From NCBI GenBank assembly GCA_029204225.1, contig CM055097.1:32925804-32989803 (forward strand): 64,000 nt of DNA, in the 5' to 3' direction. The notes under the pieces are model-generated. The model did no database searches. It worked only from the letters and a program-made list of their open reading frames with translations, and was not told where the DNA came from. Positions 13,301 to 28,300 of this stretch are shown here, piece after piece (position 1 is the first letter of the stretch; each line of letters begins with the position of its first letter). Origin of the DNA: Diphasiastrum complanatum. Its lineage: Eukaryota > Streptophyta > Lycopodiopsida > Lycopodiales > Lycopodiaceae. A program made the translations under genes and the position numbers.

Positions 13301-16300
13301 TTACCTAGAAATTTTAGTCTAGATGCAATGTATGAAAATTAGCCAATTAAAATGGGTCCAAACTCGACCTCATCCACTTATTTACTTGCCAAAATAGTAC
13401 AAACACTATTTAGGCCTTTATTGACATAAAAAAATCTCTCTCTAAGTTGAGATCTAAATTTGGCCTCAAAATTGCCAAGATCAACCAACTAAACTAGTTG
13501 AATTTTTCACAAGGAACATTTTGTAGTCACTTCAGTTAATCTTCTCTCGTAAGGCATATGATCCTTAGCCTTGTAAATTTTTCCTGGTTTTGAAAGTTTG
13601 TAATTTCGTTTTACAATATGTGAAGGTTTTTGTCCTTCTTTCAACAGTCACATTTATAACATCCAAAACTGTTTGCATTAAAAATTTAAGGAGAATTTCA
13701 CACTTTAGGATAAACAATTTGGAATGCAACTAGCGTTATGTGGGAATTCAAGGGCATGCGGCATGTGTCTGGCTACTGATTAGTTTTGAGTTAGAATCAA
13801 TGTGTAAGTCACGAGTTTGAAGATAGCACCGAGGGGGGGGGGGGGGGGGGGGGGGGGGGGCTGCTTTGGAGGTTGCTAGAAGTAGAACCGAGAGCAGCAC
13901 AAATTGATTCAGCATGGTATTGACAGTTTCCATGTGTTGTGCCTTACAAACCTTGCCTATGTGGCCTCCATAGCTGTGGGGTTGATCAAAGAGATGACTC
14001 TTCTTCAAAGAGTTTTTAATGTGTTTCCAGAAGCATATGTTCTCCATGCCAACACCAACACAGCCCTTTCCCTAGTTGACAAATGGCAACTGACCACATT
14101 TTAGACAATGGCTTGTCCAAGCGTATGATGCAATCATCTCCAATGGTTGATAGCCCAAGATGATGTCTATTGTAGTTTTCAAGGTCAAAATAAATTTAAG
14201 ATGTTAATGGTCCTCTTATGACATAGAACAATAAGATGTTGAATAGAAACCCCTAGAGCAGAAAATATGGAGTACTTCTTTTGACCAAAAGTGATAACTT
14301 TAGATATACAACTTGAATTAGTTTGTCGTAAAGTATTGTAGGGTTGTATGTTTTTAGGGGAGAGTAAGATCCACTCAGATCTTGATCAGAAGAATCCAAA
14401 GCATAAAACAAAATCTTCAACTTCTTGACCAAAAATTTGAGTTGTGACAATTTTTACTAGAAAGCTTTGATTTTTGTGCTGTTTATGCAGTATGTATTAT
14501 GGGTACCCACCATAGCGCTCCACTAGATGTAATTGGCATTAAATTTGGTCATCAAAAAGTACCAAGTGTTGATGTGGACCAAACTTGAAAAATAAGGATT
14601 TTACTTGACTCGCTTTTGTTCGCCTTCTAATAAATCATTCGGCATCTCCTTGAGAACCCTCCTGAGAGCAACCTGATGCAATGTATGGAATCCAATTCAG
14701 ATCCCCCTTGGCAAATTAATGAGAAAATATAGGAATGAACAATTTTTGGCCATAAGTCTTGGTTCTAATAATTTGATCTTACATTGCTCACTGTAGAAGC
14801 AATTTTAAAAACTGCAGAATGTGGCATCCACTTTCTCCTTGCTAGAGAATGTTCTGATGCCAAGTTATCAGGCAAATCCATATCACATAACACAAGTATA
14901 GATAAGACTGCAAACACATTAGCAATAAGCTGAATGTACTGCAAAGCTGAGATTGAAGTAACTAATGAGGAGGCAGCATGCCTATTTATAGCCGACTAGA
15001 AGGTACAGTGACTTACGGCCAGGAGTGGTAAGTCATTACTGATAAGAGCAAGTGAACTTATCCTAATGCTAGAAGGGCCTTATAGGACAAATCAGATGGT
15101 CTCGCGACAAATAATAAATAATAATATTGTGCTGGGACCCATGGCCCTCTATACTGTCCATAAATGGAACTAAGCTTCTAGGATCTGGTTCTATGCATAT
15201 GCCATGAGCCATGAATCTTGGTTCAGGCAATGAACAGTGGTGAGAGCTTCCACTCATAGTAAATTTTGCATACCTTTATTTGTGATCACAGATGCAAGTC
15301 TCAAAGACAGTGAATTTATTGAGACTTACAATATCATGGTATATGAATTGATACAATTGTGATCAATCAAGTGTTTCAAGGAATGTGAAGACTAGATGTA
15401 TAAGAAAGAACTTTCAACAAGGTGCTAACAATAGGAGGCTGCTGAGTATTCTGCCAAAAGGAGGTTCCTCCAGCTTGTTACGTGACATGAATGGGATTGA
15501 GTCTTATCTGGTCAGCGCTAGCTTTACTGCTTGAATCAACTCCTATTTTCATCTTTTAATAATCCTCCTTATGTCAGGTTGTTGCTCGATTCACTGTATC
15601 TCCGGCTTGTGATGTCTATCAACTAATTGTGGAAGTTGTCTCACAATTAAGTGGTGGTGGTGGAGAGGAGATGGTCGTCCGAGCATGGGACAGGTATGGA
15701 GATCTTTGAACATTGGAGCAAAAATTCACATCAAAACTTAAGATTGAAATAACGTTTGATTTTTTTTTTTGGGTGTACTTAAGCCTCTTCAATAAAGTTT
15801 CTTGTTGTGTCATAGTCTGTTACACTTTGCAGTCTTTTGCGTCAAAGGGCTATAGATTATTTAAGCCAATCTAACTCAAAACTCATGAAACATTCTATTA
15901 CTGGCTGTAGGTCTGGCTGCTAATTTATTGCTTATTAGTTCAGTAAGATCAAGTCTGAAATGACATCAGTTCCTGAGCTTAACCATGTAGAGTTATTCCA
16001 ATGACTTTCAATTTTGTATAGCTGCAATTACTCAAATGTGTAATAAATTATGCTTTATGTGCCTTCTTAAGGCATAGGTACGAGCATGTCGGAATTCGTA
16101 CAAGATCATTAGCTTGATCAAAATTTTTACTCATACACTAGTTTATATTTCATCCCCAAGATTTCTATGACAAGTTGGATGCATCATGTTCACCGCTTAG
16201 CTTGTTGCCAGCATAGCTGTTGGCTTTTATATGCATTGCACTAGGATCTCTACTTAATTAGCTGCTATAATTCTAACCTCTGAAGTTATGACACGATTTT

Positions 16301-19300
16301 TCCAACTGGTCTGCCTGTTTATAAATAAACTAGCACAGATGAGTTTCAAGATCTTTTTAGAAAAGTTTTCACGGCACAAACATGAATATTCGGATTTTAT
16401 GAACCCTGAAATCTCTAGGATTTAAAATGTTTTGTGAAATAGTGCAGTGGCACGGCAGATAGTCATTTCAAGTAGAGAACCAATGGTGAATGAAACCTTA
16501 TCAAGAACAGAGGCAGAAGAGAAAAGGACGAAAGTACCTGAAGCCAACCCCATATGTGTTATGGTCTTTGAGCCACTGATTGGTGACAAACTTCCTGTAA
16601 GCTTTCAAAGTTTTTGCTTATATGTTTTCAGAAGGGTTTTATTGTCGGACCATGATTTTGATTGGCTCACTTGAAGCTCTGTTTAATGCAGGAGATTGAA
16701 TTCTTGAAAAAGGGCTATTTTACACACCAGGAGCTTGATGCCCTTGTGAGCTCATTGAAGGTTGCTGCTGGGATTGATTCGGAATTTCAAAGAAGAAAAA
16801 TTATGCGGCTAAATAAAGGACAAGCAAATCCTAGAAGAGGGAAGAGAGTTTTAGATGCACTTGAGAAGATGGGAGTTAAAATCTATGGTCTGGAGTCAGA
16901 TGCAGGTTCTTTGGATGGTGAGCAGCTATCGTGGGACAACATTGCTGGATATCATGAGCAGAAAAGGTGTGCTTTAACAACTTCAGCTCTGCAGACTTGC
17001 TGTTTCATCTTGCAAATTATATCATGAATCAAGATCTTCAGCTTCTTAAAATTCATCCTCTCTGACAATTGTAATAACACATTAGCAAACTCCACCACAA
17101 GTTTGCATTGAGAAACTCAGTTAAGTGTTTTCACAATTGGGTCGCAAATAGACACTATTTCTACAATAGTCACTACAAGTCTCCACAACCCTGGATTCTC
17201 CTATTGGAAGTAGACTTCAAAGCTAAACTATGATTGCACTTTGCAAAGTTAAAATGAGTCAACAACCTTTCAAATTTCATTGAATATAGAAATAATAAAA
17301 CCATTATAGTCAAATATCAATAAATAATGAGCCATGTCTACAAGTCATAAAGGTACTTTTAGTAAACTGTTATTGGCGTGGAATCGGGACTCTTGAGTCT
17401 GTATATGTATTATACAATAAATTACTGTCTACGATAAGCACTCTAGAGTCTACAATCAAATTGCCTCCTCGGGAGCTCTGGTGTTTGCAAATCATCCTCT
17501 TATCACTCAGACTTCCCCCTCATCCTCATCAGATTTATCCTCCTCCACATACTCATTCTCTGATGTCCACTCAAATAAGTCCACATCAGGCTCCTCATCT
17601 CTAGTAGCTCGGGAGCTCTGAGCCTGTCACTTGTTGCCTTCTTTGCGCTGTGTTTTAATTAGTAGGTCCTGCACAATGCCAAAAGCACAACACAAGTAAG
17701 GAAAGGAATCAAGATTGGCTAGAACTATAGCTGTCAATAAAGCCTCCTCATGGAGGAAGGTGTGTCAATCCTCCTCCTCCTATGACATAGTTGGCAGGTT
17801 TGGAAACTTTGTCACATCAATGTCATCTTGATTGACCTGCACAGCTACCAGTAGCCACACTACAAATTACAATGCGCACATTTACGCGACATGGATGATG
17901 ATCCATAAATTAGTTTATTTTTAGAAGTGTAAAATGTTATGACTTACAAGCATAGAATGTCAATAGTTCATAGTACTAAGTAGAAACTAGTTACTAGAGT
18001 TCACGAGTGTTCAATGTTTAATGTTGAAGAATTAGAATTCACCTGTTGCCAAACTTCAGCCTGTAGGCAATATTTCAGACCTATGAAGTACCACTGGATA
18101 TTCAAATTCTAAGGCCTCATCCCTGCTGATTTTTTTATACTAGGAGGCCCTCATTTAGAGCATTCCTGCTTGGCTACATCAGGAAAGGCCCTGGCCGACG
18201 TAGGAAAACTATCCATCTCGGAGACCTCTATCCTAGAACTAGATGTCGGTCCTCCACAATGGGTGCAAAATACAAACCATGGCATGTGAAGCGTGATGTA
18301 ACCACTACCAAATTCTTTTGATCTGTCTCATATCTTCTGGAGCTTGTGAAATGCGAAAAAAAAACCCCAGGTTGAGAATGAAAAATTGGAAATCAATTTT
18401 CTAACTTACTACTTTCTACTAACTACTTGAGCTACATTCATGACCCTACTAGCATATTGTAAATGCAAGTTCTTAGTTTAGCAACGACAATGGACACTGT
18501 TCATTTAGTAACTAGTTGGATTACAAAGATTTAGAAATTAGGATCCGAATTGGCCCTTGGTTTTGGTCCATGAAACACTAACTTGCAGTCAATGCAGCCT
18601 CCTCCTTGAGCAATGCATACCCATCCTCCTCCTCCTAGTCTCTTGGTTTCAAATGTGGAACTTTTGCCGCGTCAATCTCATCGGGATTGACCTGCATGAA
18701 TTTAATTAAAGTTTCAGAGTGATTGATCATTGTAGGCTAGTAGTTGCTCAATAAAACTAGTAACTACTTAGAAGCTAGAGGTTAGTAGTAAGTACAAAGT
18801 TTTGACACGCCATGAGGCATATTCAACTTGACAAGGATAAGCAATAATCAAAACTGCAGTTTACCTGAATGGCCCCTCTGTCTTGACCCGTCATGTTCAA
18901 CTTGACAAGGATAAGCAGTAATCAAAACTGTGTTTACTTGAATGGCCCCTCTGTCTTTGCAACCCGAAATTCAACTTGGGTCTTTACCCGAAATAGCAGT
19001 TAGCTTTTGTTCTTTTGCTTTTAGCTTGATGCTTTTAGCTTTTCACAGATGGAAAGAAAGTAGTTCGAAAAGGAAACTGCTTCGTTTGCAATAAATTAGG
19101 GCATTATGCAAAAAAATGTTGGCAACACAAGTTCAAGAAAAAGCAGGATGGGAATTTTGCTGAAGAAGAAAAAACATCTAATGCAAAATTGAGTGCTTTG
19201 GATCTTGAAGACTATGAGTTGTTTTCGGCATCGACATCTTCTGGTGGTGGCTTCTCGAAGGAAGAAGACTATTGGTTTATTGATTCAGGAGCTTCGAATT

Positions 19301-22300
19301 CGAGCATATGACACCCAGGCGGGAGTGGCTATCTAATTTACAATTAGATGATGGATCAAATGTGAAGTTGGGAGACAACTACACATATGATATAAAGGGA
19401 GTTGGAAAAGTTCAAGTTCAACTACCTTCAGGGAAGATTGGAGACATAAAGGATGTACTTTATGTACCAAGAATCAAGAAGAACCTACTTTCAGTATCAG
19501 CTATTGCAAAGCAACACATGATGGTTTAGTTTAATGAAGAGCGGTGTCTCATCAAGAAGAAAGATAATGAAGTAGTAGCTGAGGGCATACTTGCAGGGCG
19601 GTTGTACAAACTTCAGGCTCAGGTGGTGGATCATCATGCAAGTCTTGCAGATATTGGATCAGTGAGTAAGTTATGGCACGAAAGGTTTGGACATCTGAAT
19701 TACAAAAGTCTACAAGTCTTGAGAAAATACAACATGCTTACAAGTTTACCTCAAGTTGTTTCTGATCACAAGGTTTGTGAAGGCTGTCTTAGGCAAGCAT
19801 CATATGAAGAAATTTTCGTCTAGTACATTCAGGGCGAAAAATGTTCTAGAACTTGTTCATACAAATTTGTGTGATCCTATGAGAACTCAGTCTTACGGGG
19901 GAGCAAGTTACTTCATGGTGTTTGTGGATGACTATATTAGGAAGACGGGGAATTATCTTTTCAAGAATAAAGGTGAAGCATTCAAGTATTTCACATGGTT
20001 TAAGACACATGTGGAGAAAGAAACAAATAGACAAATCAAGATACTCAACTCGGAAAAAGGGGGACTATATTTCTACGGAAATTCAGGTGTTTTGCAAGGA
20101 TCATGGTATGAAGAGATTGGGCTGGAGATGCGGAAGACTGAAGATCTACTACAGGTTATGTTTTAGTCTTGGTTCTAGTGCTATCTCTTGGAGTTCAAGG
20201 AAGTAGCATACTATTGCATTATCATCTACAGAGGCAGAATACCGAGCCACTACAAGTGCAACAAATGAAGCAATATGGTTACGAAGGATTCTAGATGATC
20301 TACATATGATACAAGGTTCACCTACAGTACTTCAGTGTGACAATCAGAGTTGTATTAAATTGGCGAAAAATCTAGTTTTTCACATCAGGACAAAGCACAT
20401 TGAAGTACAACAACACTTCATCAGAGAGAAGATTCAAAGTGGTGAAGTGGAGCTTATCTATTGTCCTACGGAAGAGCAAGTTGCAGATATTGTTACCAAA
20501 GGACTTGACAAAGAAAAATTTCAGAAGTTTAGAGAACTTCTAGGAGTAATAGATAACAAAGTAAACATTAAGGGGGAGTGTTAGGAATTAATGTTTATTT
20601 GATACCCCTTAATGATAGTTTGGCCATGCTTGCGTGCTATTATAGGGGCCAGTCTATTTGTAGTAAATTTGTTTTTTATTGCTTATGCATGTAGGTGGGT
20701 GCACTACTACTAGATTAGGATCTGTTTTACCAAGAAATTCACCTTGGGTCTTTACCCAATATAGTTAGTAATTTTAGCAGTTAGCTTTTGTTCTTTTGCT
20801 ATTAGCTTGATGCTTTTAGCTTTTCACATAGATTAGAAGTATATATGTAGGCTGGCGCCCCGCCACAAGATCATTCCAGTGTGTTAGAGCTTTTCTCAAT
20901 TCTCCTATAATCTAAATTCCCTTTAATCTCTATGCTTGGTTTGTGTGAGTGCTAGTAGGACTAGTAACTCCATCTAGAATTTGTATGACAAATTCTGACA
21001 CCAACCAAGTAGAAACTGAAGATTAAACCCCAATCAGCTTCATCCCCAAGCCAGGGTGACTGAATACAGGAGGGGAGAGGTTTTTGGCAATTGAAAACCG
21101 GAATCTTGAAGTGGAGGAGGGTGCGTTTTTGTAGGTATATATAGACAGACCCCTGGAGCCTAGTAATATTCCTTTCAAACCCTTGATCCTTTATTGAATG
21201 CATAGTCAATTACTTTTGATCTCCTCTGCATGCATAAGAGCTGTCAATCACCATGCACTACTCCATATGTCTTAATTGGAGTGTATGGCCCTCAGAAGGT
21301 TATTAATTACATTTCTGGCCTAGTTCAGAATGATGAGGCATAACTAATAAACTCGTACACTGGAGTGCCGAATATCCACGTCAAGGATTATTCTGAATTC
21401 TTTGAACTGAACATGGACGCAACATTCTTCTCCCCTTGAACGATTTCTATCCTCAGAAGTGGAACTTAGGGAAATTCTTCTTTATGCTTTCAACTCTTTC
21501 CTACATAGTGCGTCCTTTCCATCGGATCAAACAATCAGAGATAGAATGATTTCTCAATCGTTTATCTTTGGTTTTGAGTACTCTTTCTAGTTCCAAAGGT
21601 ACACTAAGCAATAAATCTTCCAAATGGGAAAGATCTTTATCACATCCCATTGTATCACCTTCACGTAACCTTAATTTTAGCTGACTTACATAAAATACTA
21701 GATGAACAGTAGGCTTGTCTTAAAATTCAATCTTCTTCATAATCCGAAATGGTCCACAATATCAGGTAGACAACTTATAATGCTTTCCTGTACACATAGT
21801 CCTAGAATCTTTTGGTATTCGAAGGTATACCCAATCATCAACTTTAAAATCTCTGGGATATCTCTTCAGATTGGCATGGTGCTTAGCTCTGTCCTGAGCA
21901 CTACGGATACTATCACATGCCAATTGCAAGATTGCTTGCAAATCATGCAAGAAATCAGCAACTTTCTGGATCTTAACAAATTTAGCCTCCACATTAATCA
22001 GAGATTTAGGTTGAAACCGTACATAAGCATAAACGGACTATAACCGGTAGCAGAATATTTTCTACTATTGTAAGCAAATCCAATTTAAGGAATGTAATCC
22101 TCAAACTAAGGCTGCCTATGAGACACATATGTTCTAAACATATCCTCCATAGTCTGATTAGTTCTTTAAGTTTGTCCATCTGATTCAGGATGATCAGTAG
22201 ACCTAAAACTAAGTGAGGTTTCAAGCTTATGGAATATAGCTGACCAGAGGTGACCTGTAAACTTAGGATTCGTATCACTAACAATATTAATTGGCAGTCC

Positions 22301-25300
22301 ATACAACCTGAATACTTTTTCCACAAAGATTTGGGCGAAATTCGAAGCCTTTGTAGTTGACTTAATTGGTATCAACGTGGCTAACTTGGTTAACCTGTCC
22401 ACTACAACCCAAATAGAATAATTTTTCCATTGTATCTTAGGAAGTCCAACTACAAAATCCAAAGATATACTTTAAGCATATACTTAAGTATTTCCAACCT
22501 TTAAGCGTTTTGCTTTGGCTAGCTGATAGGATTTACAATTAACCACATAAGACTCGACATATGGCTTGAGTTTTGGCCAATAAAACTTTCTTCTGACCAA
22601 GTCTAAAGTCCTGTGTATACCTGGATGTCCTGCACAGGGGTATGCTATGACATTAAAAAGGAATTCTCTTCTATATTCATCATCCCCTAGTACACAAGCT
22701 TTTTCATTCCGAAATACTAACCCATTTCGAATGGCGAACTGTTCTACAATCTTCTTATTATTCTTAGACAATTGAGATCCCTGCGAATCCATCTTAGTTC
22801 CATTCTCATTCATTTCGGTCTTTACGAACTTTCATATCTGACCAAAATGAGAATTGTTTTCATACTTTCAATGAAAGATATAGATCTGTAGAAATTTGGG
22901 TGAATGAAAGTTCATTTAATTCACCAATCCGACTAAGAGCATTTGCAACTTGGTTAGAGCTACCTTTAACATATCGTATTTCGTGATCAAATTCTTGCAT
23001 AAGCTCAGCCCATCGAGCTTTACGACCCCTCAAATCGTGTTGATTGTAAAAGTATTTCAGAGCCTGGTGATTTGTATACACTATAAACTAATTAACATAC
23101 AGGTAATACATCCAAGTTTTAAGTGTATGAATCATAGCAAATAACTCTTTCTGCTGAGTTGTATAATGCAACTGAGGTTCAATGAGCTTTTTGCTCTCAA
23201 ACGCTCTTGGCCTATCATTTTGCAAAAGAACTGCTCCAATTGCCGAATTACTTGCGTCAGTTCTAACGATGTAAGGTAAATTTGGATCCATGATCTGTAA
23301 AACAGGATCCAAAACAACCATACTTTTGAGCTTCTAAAAACATTGGCTTAGTTCTTCATTCTATTCAATAGGCGGACTAGGTTGACCTCTCTTCTCCTTC
23401 TTGTTAGCTTTGCCTTTTGTCAAATTATTAAGAGGTGTAGCAACTTTTGCATAATCCTTTATAAATTTCCAAAAGAAAACTGTAAAACCGAAGAGAATTA
23501 ACTTCTCTATTTGTTTTCGATATCGGCCACTCAGCCATTGCCTTTATCTTATCTTTGTTTATCTTTACCCTTTAGGGGTGATCTTATGACCAACATATAC
23601 TTAAAGAATGCTTAAAGAATTCACACTTAGACTCTTTCGCATAATTTTTTTCTCTTTTGAGAATTCGCAAGACAGTCTTGATATGATTCACATCCTCCTT
23701 AAGAGTTTTATTGTAGATGAGGATGTCATCTAAGAATTGACCCAGATATGGGCGAAATATTTATCATCATCTGTTGAAATGGCGCAGGTGGATCTGTTAA
23801 CCCAAAAGGAAGCACTAAGAACTCATAATGTCCGAACCTCGTCTGAAAACTAGTCTTCTGCACATCACTTGGTTGAATTCTAATCTGATGGCTGATTTTG
23901 AGATCTATTTTTGAAGTATTTAGCTCCACCTAATTAATCTTCCAGATCGTCCATCCTGGCAATGGATATTTATTCTTAATAGTTAGTTTATTTAATCCCT
24001 TGTAATCCACACACATCCAGAAGTCTCCATCTTTTTTCGCTTTCAGAAGAACAAGAGCACCCGAAGGTGATTTATTGGGTCTTATATGTTCCATCTTAAG
24101 GTAATTTTCAATTTGATTAGTAATCTCTACCTCTTTCTTCTGAGAAACCCAGTATAGTTGTCTAGAGATAAGGTGACTCTGGAATTAACTCAATCTTGTG
24201 ATCTACTGACCTAGGAGGTGGTAAGCCATGAGGTAATTCAACTAGAAACACATAACGAAATTCACTCTTGATTCTACGTTTTTCAATCACAACTATTTAG
24301 ATACATTTAAGAGAAATCCAAAATGGGGATAGCAAATAAAGAATAAGCTTCATATTGTGAATAAAAAATTTCCATTACAGTAGCCATTGAAATCATCTCA
24401 GATGGATGTACATATTTGTCTCCAAAAATTGTAACTATATCAAATGCTTCTCAAATTCAATATCAGGAGATTTCTTAAATAATCACTCATAGCCTAAAAT
24501 TATGTCTGTGTGTGCTAAATCTAAACATGAAAATCAACTAATTCTTTGTAGTGTTCTAATAATTTTGCTAGCAAACCTTGTACGAACTGCCAGAGAGCCA
24601 ATCTAGAATTGAATGATGGAACCTTATTCCATAAATCCATAAACTCTTGGAGACAAGAGTCGAAGCTCTTCGTCCCCATTTCGCAATTGATGAACTTTTG
24701 ATAGTAGTTTGAATTGTCCGCAACCACAAGCAATTTTCTAAATGTTTCCGTGAATTCTCCCCATGCAGCGGGTTTTGGTTGCAGATCATGCCACCACGAC
24801 GAAGCCTTATCATGGAAAAACAGAACAACGCTCTCAATCTTCTTTTCTTCAGGAATTTTGTGTAGACTGAAGTAACTATTCCATTTTTTGAGCTAGTCCA
24901 CCTCAGGCTTCTCTTCTTTCTTCTCCCCCGAATATGGTTCAAGCTGAAAACCCAGATTCTGGCGAGGATAAAGTCTTGATTTGATTTAGTAGAACTTCCA
25001 TTTGCTGGTCCCACAAAGTGTTTCGATTAGTCATCTCATTGCGTGCTACACTCAACTGTAGGCAAATTTAAAGATAGGTCGGCATGGGAACCATTCCTTG
25101 TAGACTTGCAGTATCTTTGGCCATTATTGATCACCTAAAACAAGAAATTGCTTTAATTAGTTGACAGATCCAAAATCTTCAACCTTAAGTAAAACTAATT
25201 GTCAAAGTTTTATGGTACTTTTCGAATCGCCTTTTCGAACCGTGTTTGAATCGGGTTTGAAAGGAGAAAGAATCGGCTTCTCTAGGTTCGAACTGGCGAA

Positions 25301-28300
25301 TTGGTTTTAGGGTTTTTTATTCCCCCTCTCCCTTAATTTCTACCCTTCGATTATGTCAAAAAAAAGTGCTTTCTTAGTTCTAATTTGTGATCAATCGATC
25401 ATAAATTCGAATCCTGACGCGGAACTTCGAACTTCCAATTCTTGAGTCTTGTCACGTAACAATATCTGTCACGTATGGTTTAGGGTTCTTGATCCATCTT
25501 TTGCTTGCAGTTTTAGCTATGATCTATTTGATATCATTATTGACAATAGCTAGTAGCTACCACTCACATCATTAATGTCACACCATACATATTACAATGC
25601 ACAATGTACATGGCTAATTAGTGGTAAAATAGCAAATGTTCAATGATTCAAATTTCACGAAATGACAATGTATACAATGTGCATTGTGTAAATGTTAACA
25701 GGTGATAGATTATAGTACTAACTTCTAAGTTAAAAGTTCTAACAACTTAGTATTAAGTAGTAAGTACTAACTTTTGATTACTAACCCTTGAGTTACACTG
25801 TGAGTACAAACCTTATCCGACATTCAACATTGAATTGAAACATTCCACATTTGAACACTACCAAAATATAAACTTGCGTCTTGAATCATAAATGTAGTTT
25901 TAACTCATCCGTAAATGATAATAACACATAATAAATTACTAATTGCTAGTATGTAGTCTCAAGTTTGTAATCTCAAAATTAGTAACATCATAGTCAACTC
26001 ACTAAATACCTAAATAGTAAATGCCAAATGGGCCAACCTCCAGGGCCAAGGTTGACTAAAGTCTACTGTAGCCTCCTCCTAGTCACCCGTGGAAGGCTGA
26101 AGCTGTGATCTGCTCGCACGTGTAGGCTCAAGAGCAGGATCATCATCAATGCTATCATCGTCATCAGATGGATCACTCTCATCTTTTGAGGAATCGTCAC
26201 TATCGACGACTTCTTCTGAGGTCTCTATATCATGTTCGTCTTCTAGTGGCTCCTCGTCCTCGAGATCTTGAGAACTAGAAGCCGTTCGAATCGTGGTTCT
26301 TTGAACAAACATCGATTTGACACAACATTGTCAATGGTGACCTCGTAAGTCGATTGATTACATCTCAGTAAGGCCATTCACTTTTTTTAGCCAATTTCGT
26401 TTTATTCACTAATTGACAGACTTAAAAAAAATTCGAAACAATTTCGGTTCTTCTAAAATTTATGTAACTGGGATTTTTTTAACTTTGTTCGATATAGACT
26501 GGAATTGTGAAAATTGATTTTCTCCATCGAACTCTTAGTTTCACTGTTATCAGTGTAAATTGAAGTGATTTCGAAACATCCGGCTTGCAACAAGTGTCAC
26601 AGGCAATGATTTACGAAATGAATAGGCTTCTTCTTTATAAACTGCCAAACTGAATTCAAAAATCGCTTTTTACGAAAACTGTACTCATGCATGAAATTTC
26701 ATCCTCAAAACTACTGTAACTCACTGTGCTATGTTTCCAAACATACAAAGTGATTAAAAAATGATTTTTTGATTCAGGACAACCTATTACTTAACTTTCT
26801 GACATGCAATCAGAACATTTTGACAACTTGTCAATTTTTGAACTAAATATTTCCAAACTTCCGACGATCATAAATTTTGCTACAGAGCATTGAATTGGAC
26901 ATTGTAAAGCACAATATAGAGTGAGAATTAGAATTAGAATTATTATTATTAACGGCTTTTGGTACCCAAAGGTACATAAGACAAAAGAGGGTACAAAAAG
27001 TGAGGAGCATTGTCCGCATACGGACTTATTTACTAGTAAAAAGGAAAGAAACTAGCATATCTATCTCTCTATCTCAAGAATAAGTATCAAAGCTTGACCA
27101 CTACGTGGAGAGTAAGTTAGCAAGAGGCCTGCCACATCACCACTGACCGTACCGGCCACATGTGTGAGCATTAAATGTTTAAAAATGTAGTAGGAGGGCA
27201 CACTTTTTGTAGGTGGTTTACTCAAAAACCATGCCTATGCTTCCCATGCCATCAAATAGACATTACAAATAGTCAGCCACTTACTCGGAGGTCAATTCTC
27301 CCACTAGGAAGAAAAGTCAAGGAGCTACTATCAAAAAGCTAAAAAAAGCAAAAAGCTTCTCTCCTCCACCTTCTGATCGATGCAAGGTTAGGCTCGGATA
27401 CCACTGTAAAGATTGCTAGGTGTAGATCCTTAAGATCCTCCTACATACGCCAAAGGAGTGTTGTGAAGCCAAACCACCACCCAACCAAGTAGAAACTGAA
27501 GATCAAACCTTCATCAACTTGACCCCTGAGCCACTGTTACTGAATATAGGAGTGAAGAGGTTTCTAGCAATTGAAAACTGGAATCTGGAAGTGGAGGAGG
27601 GCGAGCTGCTCCACATGTCCTAATTGGAGTGCTTGGGCCCTCACAAGGAGTATTCACAAGCATTCTCCAACCAAGAAAACTTAATGAGTAACAATTGCTG
27701 CTTTAGGTTAAGTAGATTTCCAACTAAGGTTTTTAGAAATATAGAACTCCCCTAGAAGAAGCTAAAGACACCAAACTCAATAATTTGAGAAATGGTAATC
27801 TTTGGCCGTCATTAATACCAATCTAGCAGTCATTTGGAACTTGAACAAGCTTATGGTGGGCAAAAGACAATTGTAAGAAATTATATTGGCCTTCATCGAA
27901 TTGTAGGAAACAGTATGTATCAACTCTTGTGTACCATCCTCTGGGCACTTGTTTGAGTCTGTATTAAGGCTTTGTCCAACCTGCAAACCATGTCTTCCTC
28001 TCCTTTGAGTATGTAATCCTTGGGTTGTTCCATATAGACTTCTTCCTTTAGAAATCCATTCAAAAATGCACTCTTAACATCCGTTTGTTGGATATCCCAA
28101 CTAGATTGAGCTGTCAATCACAAAATTGTTTTCATAGTAGTCAACTTTGCAATTGGTGCAAATATTTCCTCATAATCAATTCCTTCCTGTCGTGCATACC
28201 CTTTCGAAACCAACCTTGCCTTGTGCTTATCAATAGAACCATCTGATTTGTACTTGGCTCTATAAATCCATTAACACCCAATAGCCTTTTTTTTTGGGTA

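Noticed and set aside
13748-14047. Minus-strand frame with a poly-proline stretch
   Set aside because: The prolines come only from the 28-base G run, and nothing around it looks coding.
16446-16475. Exon 4 starting at the GTGCAG acceptor (16448)
   Set aside because: That start cannot be joined to exon 3 without a frame break or stop. The AGs at 16472 and 16475 keep the frame.
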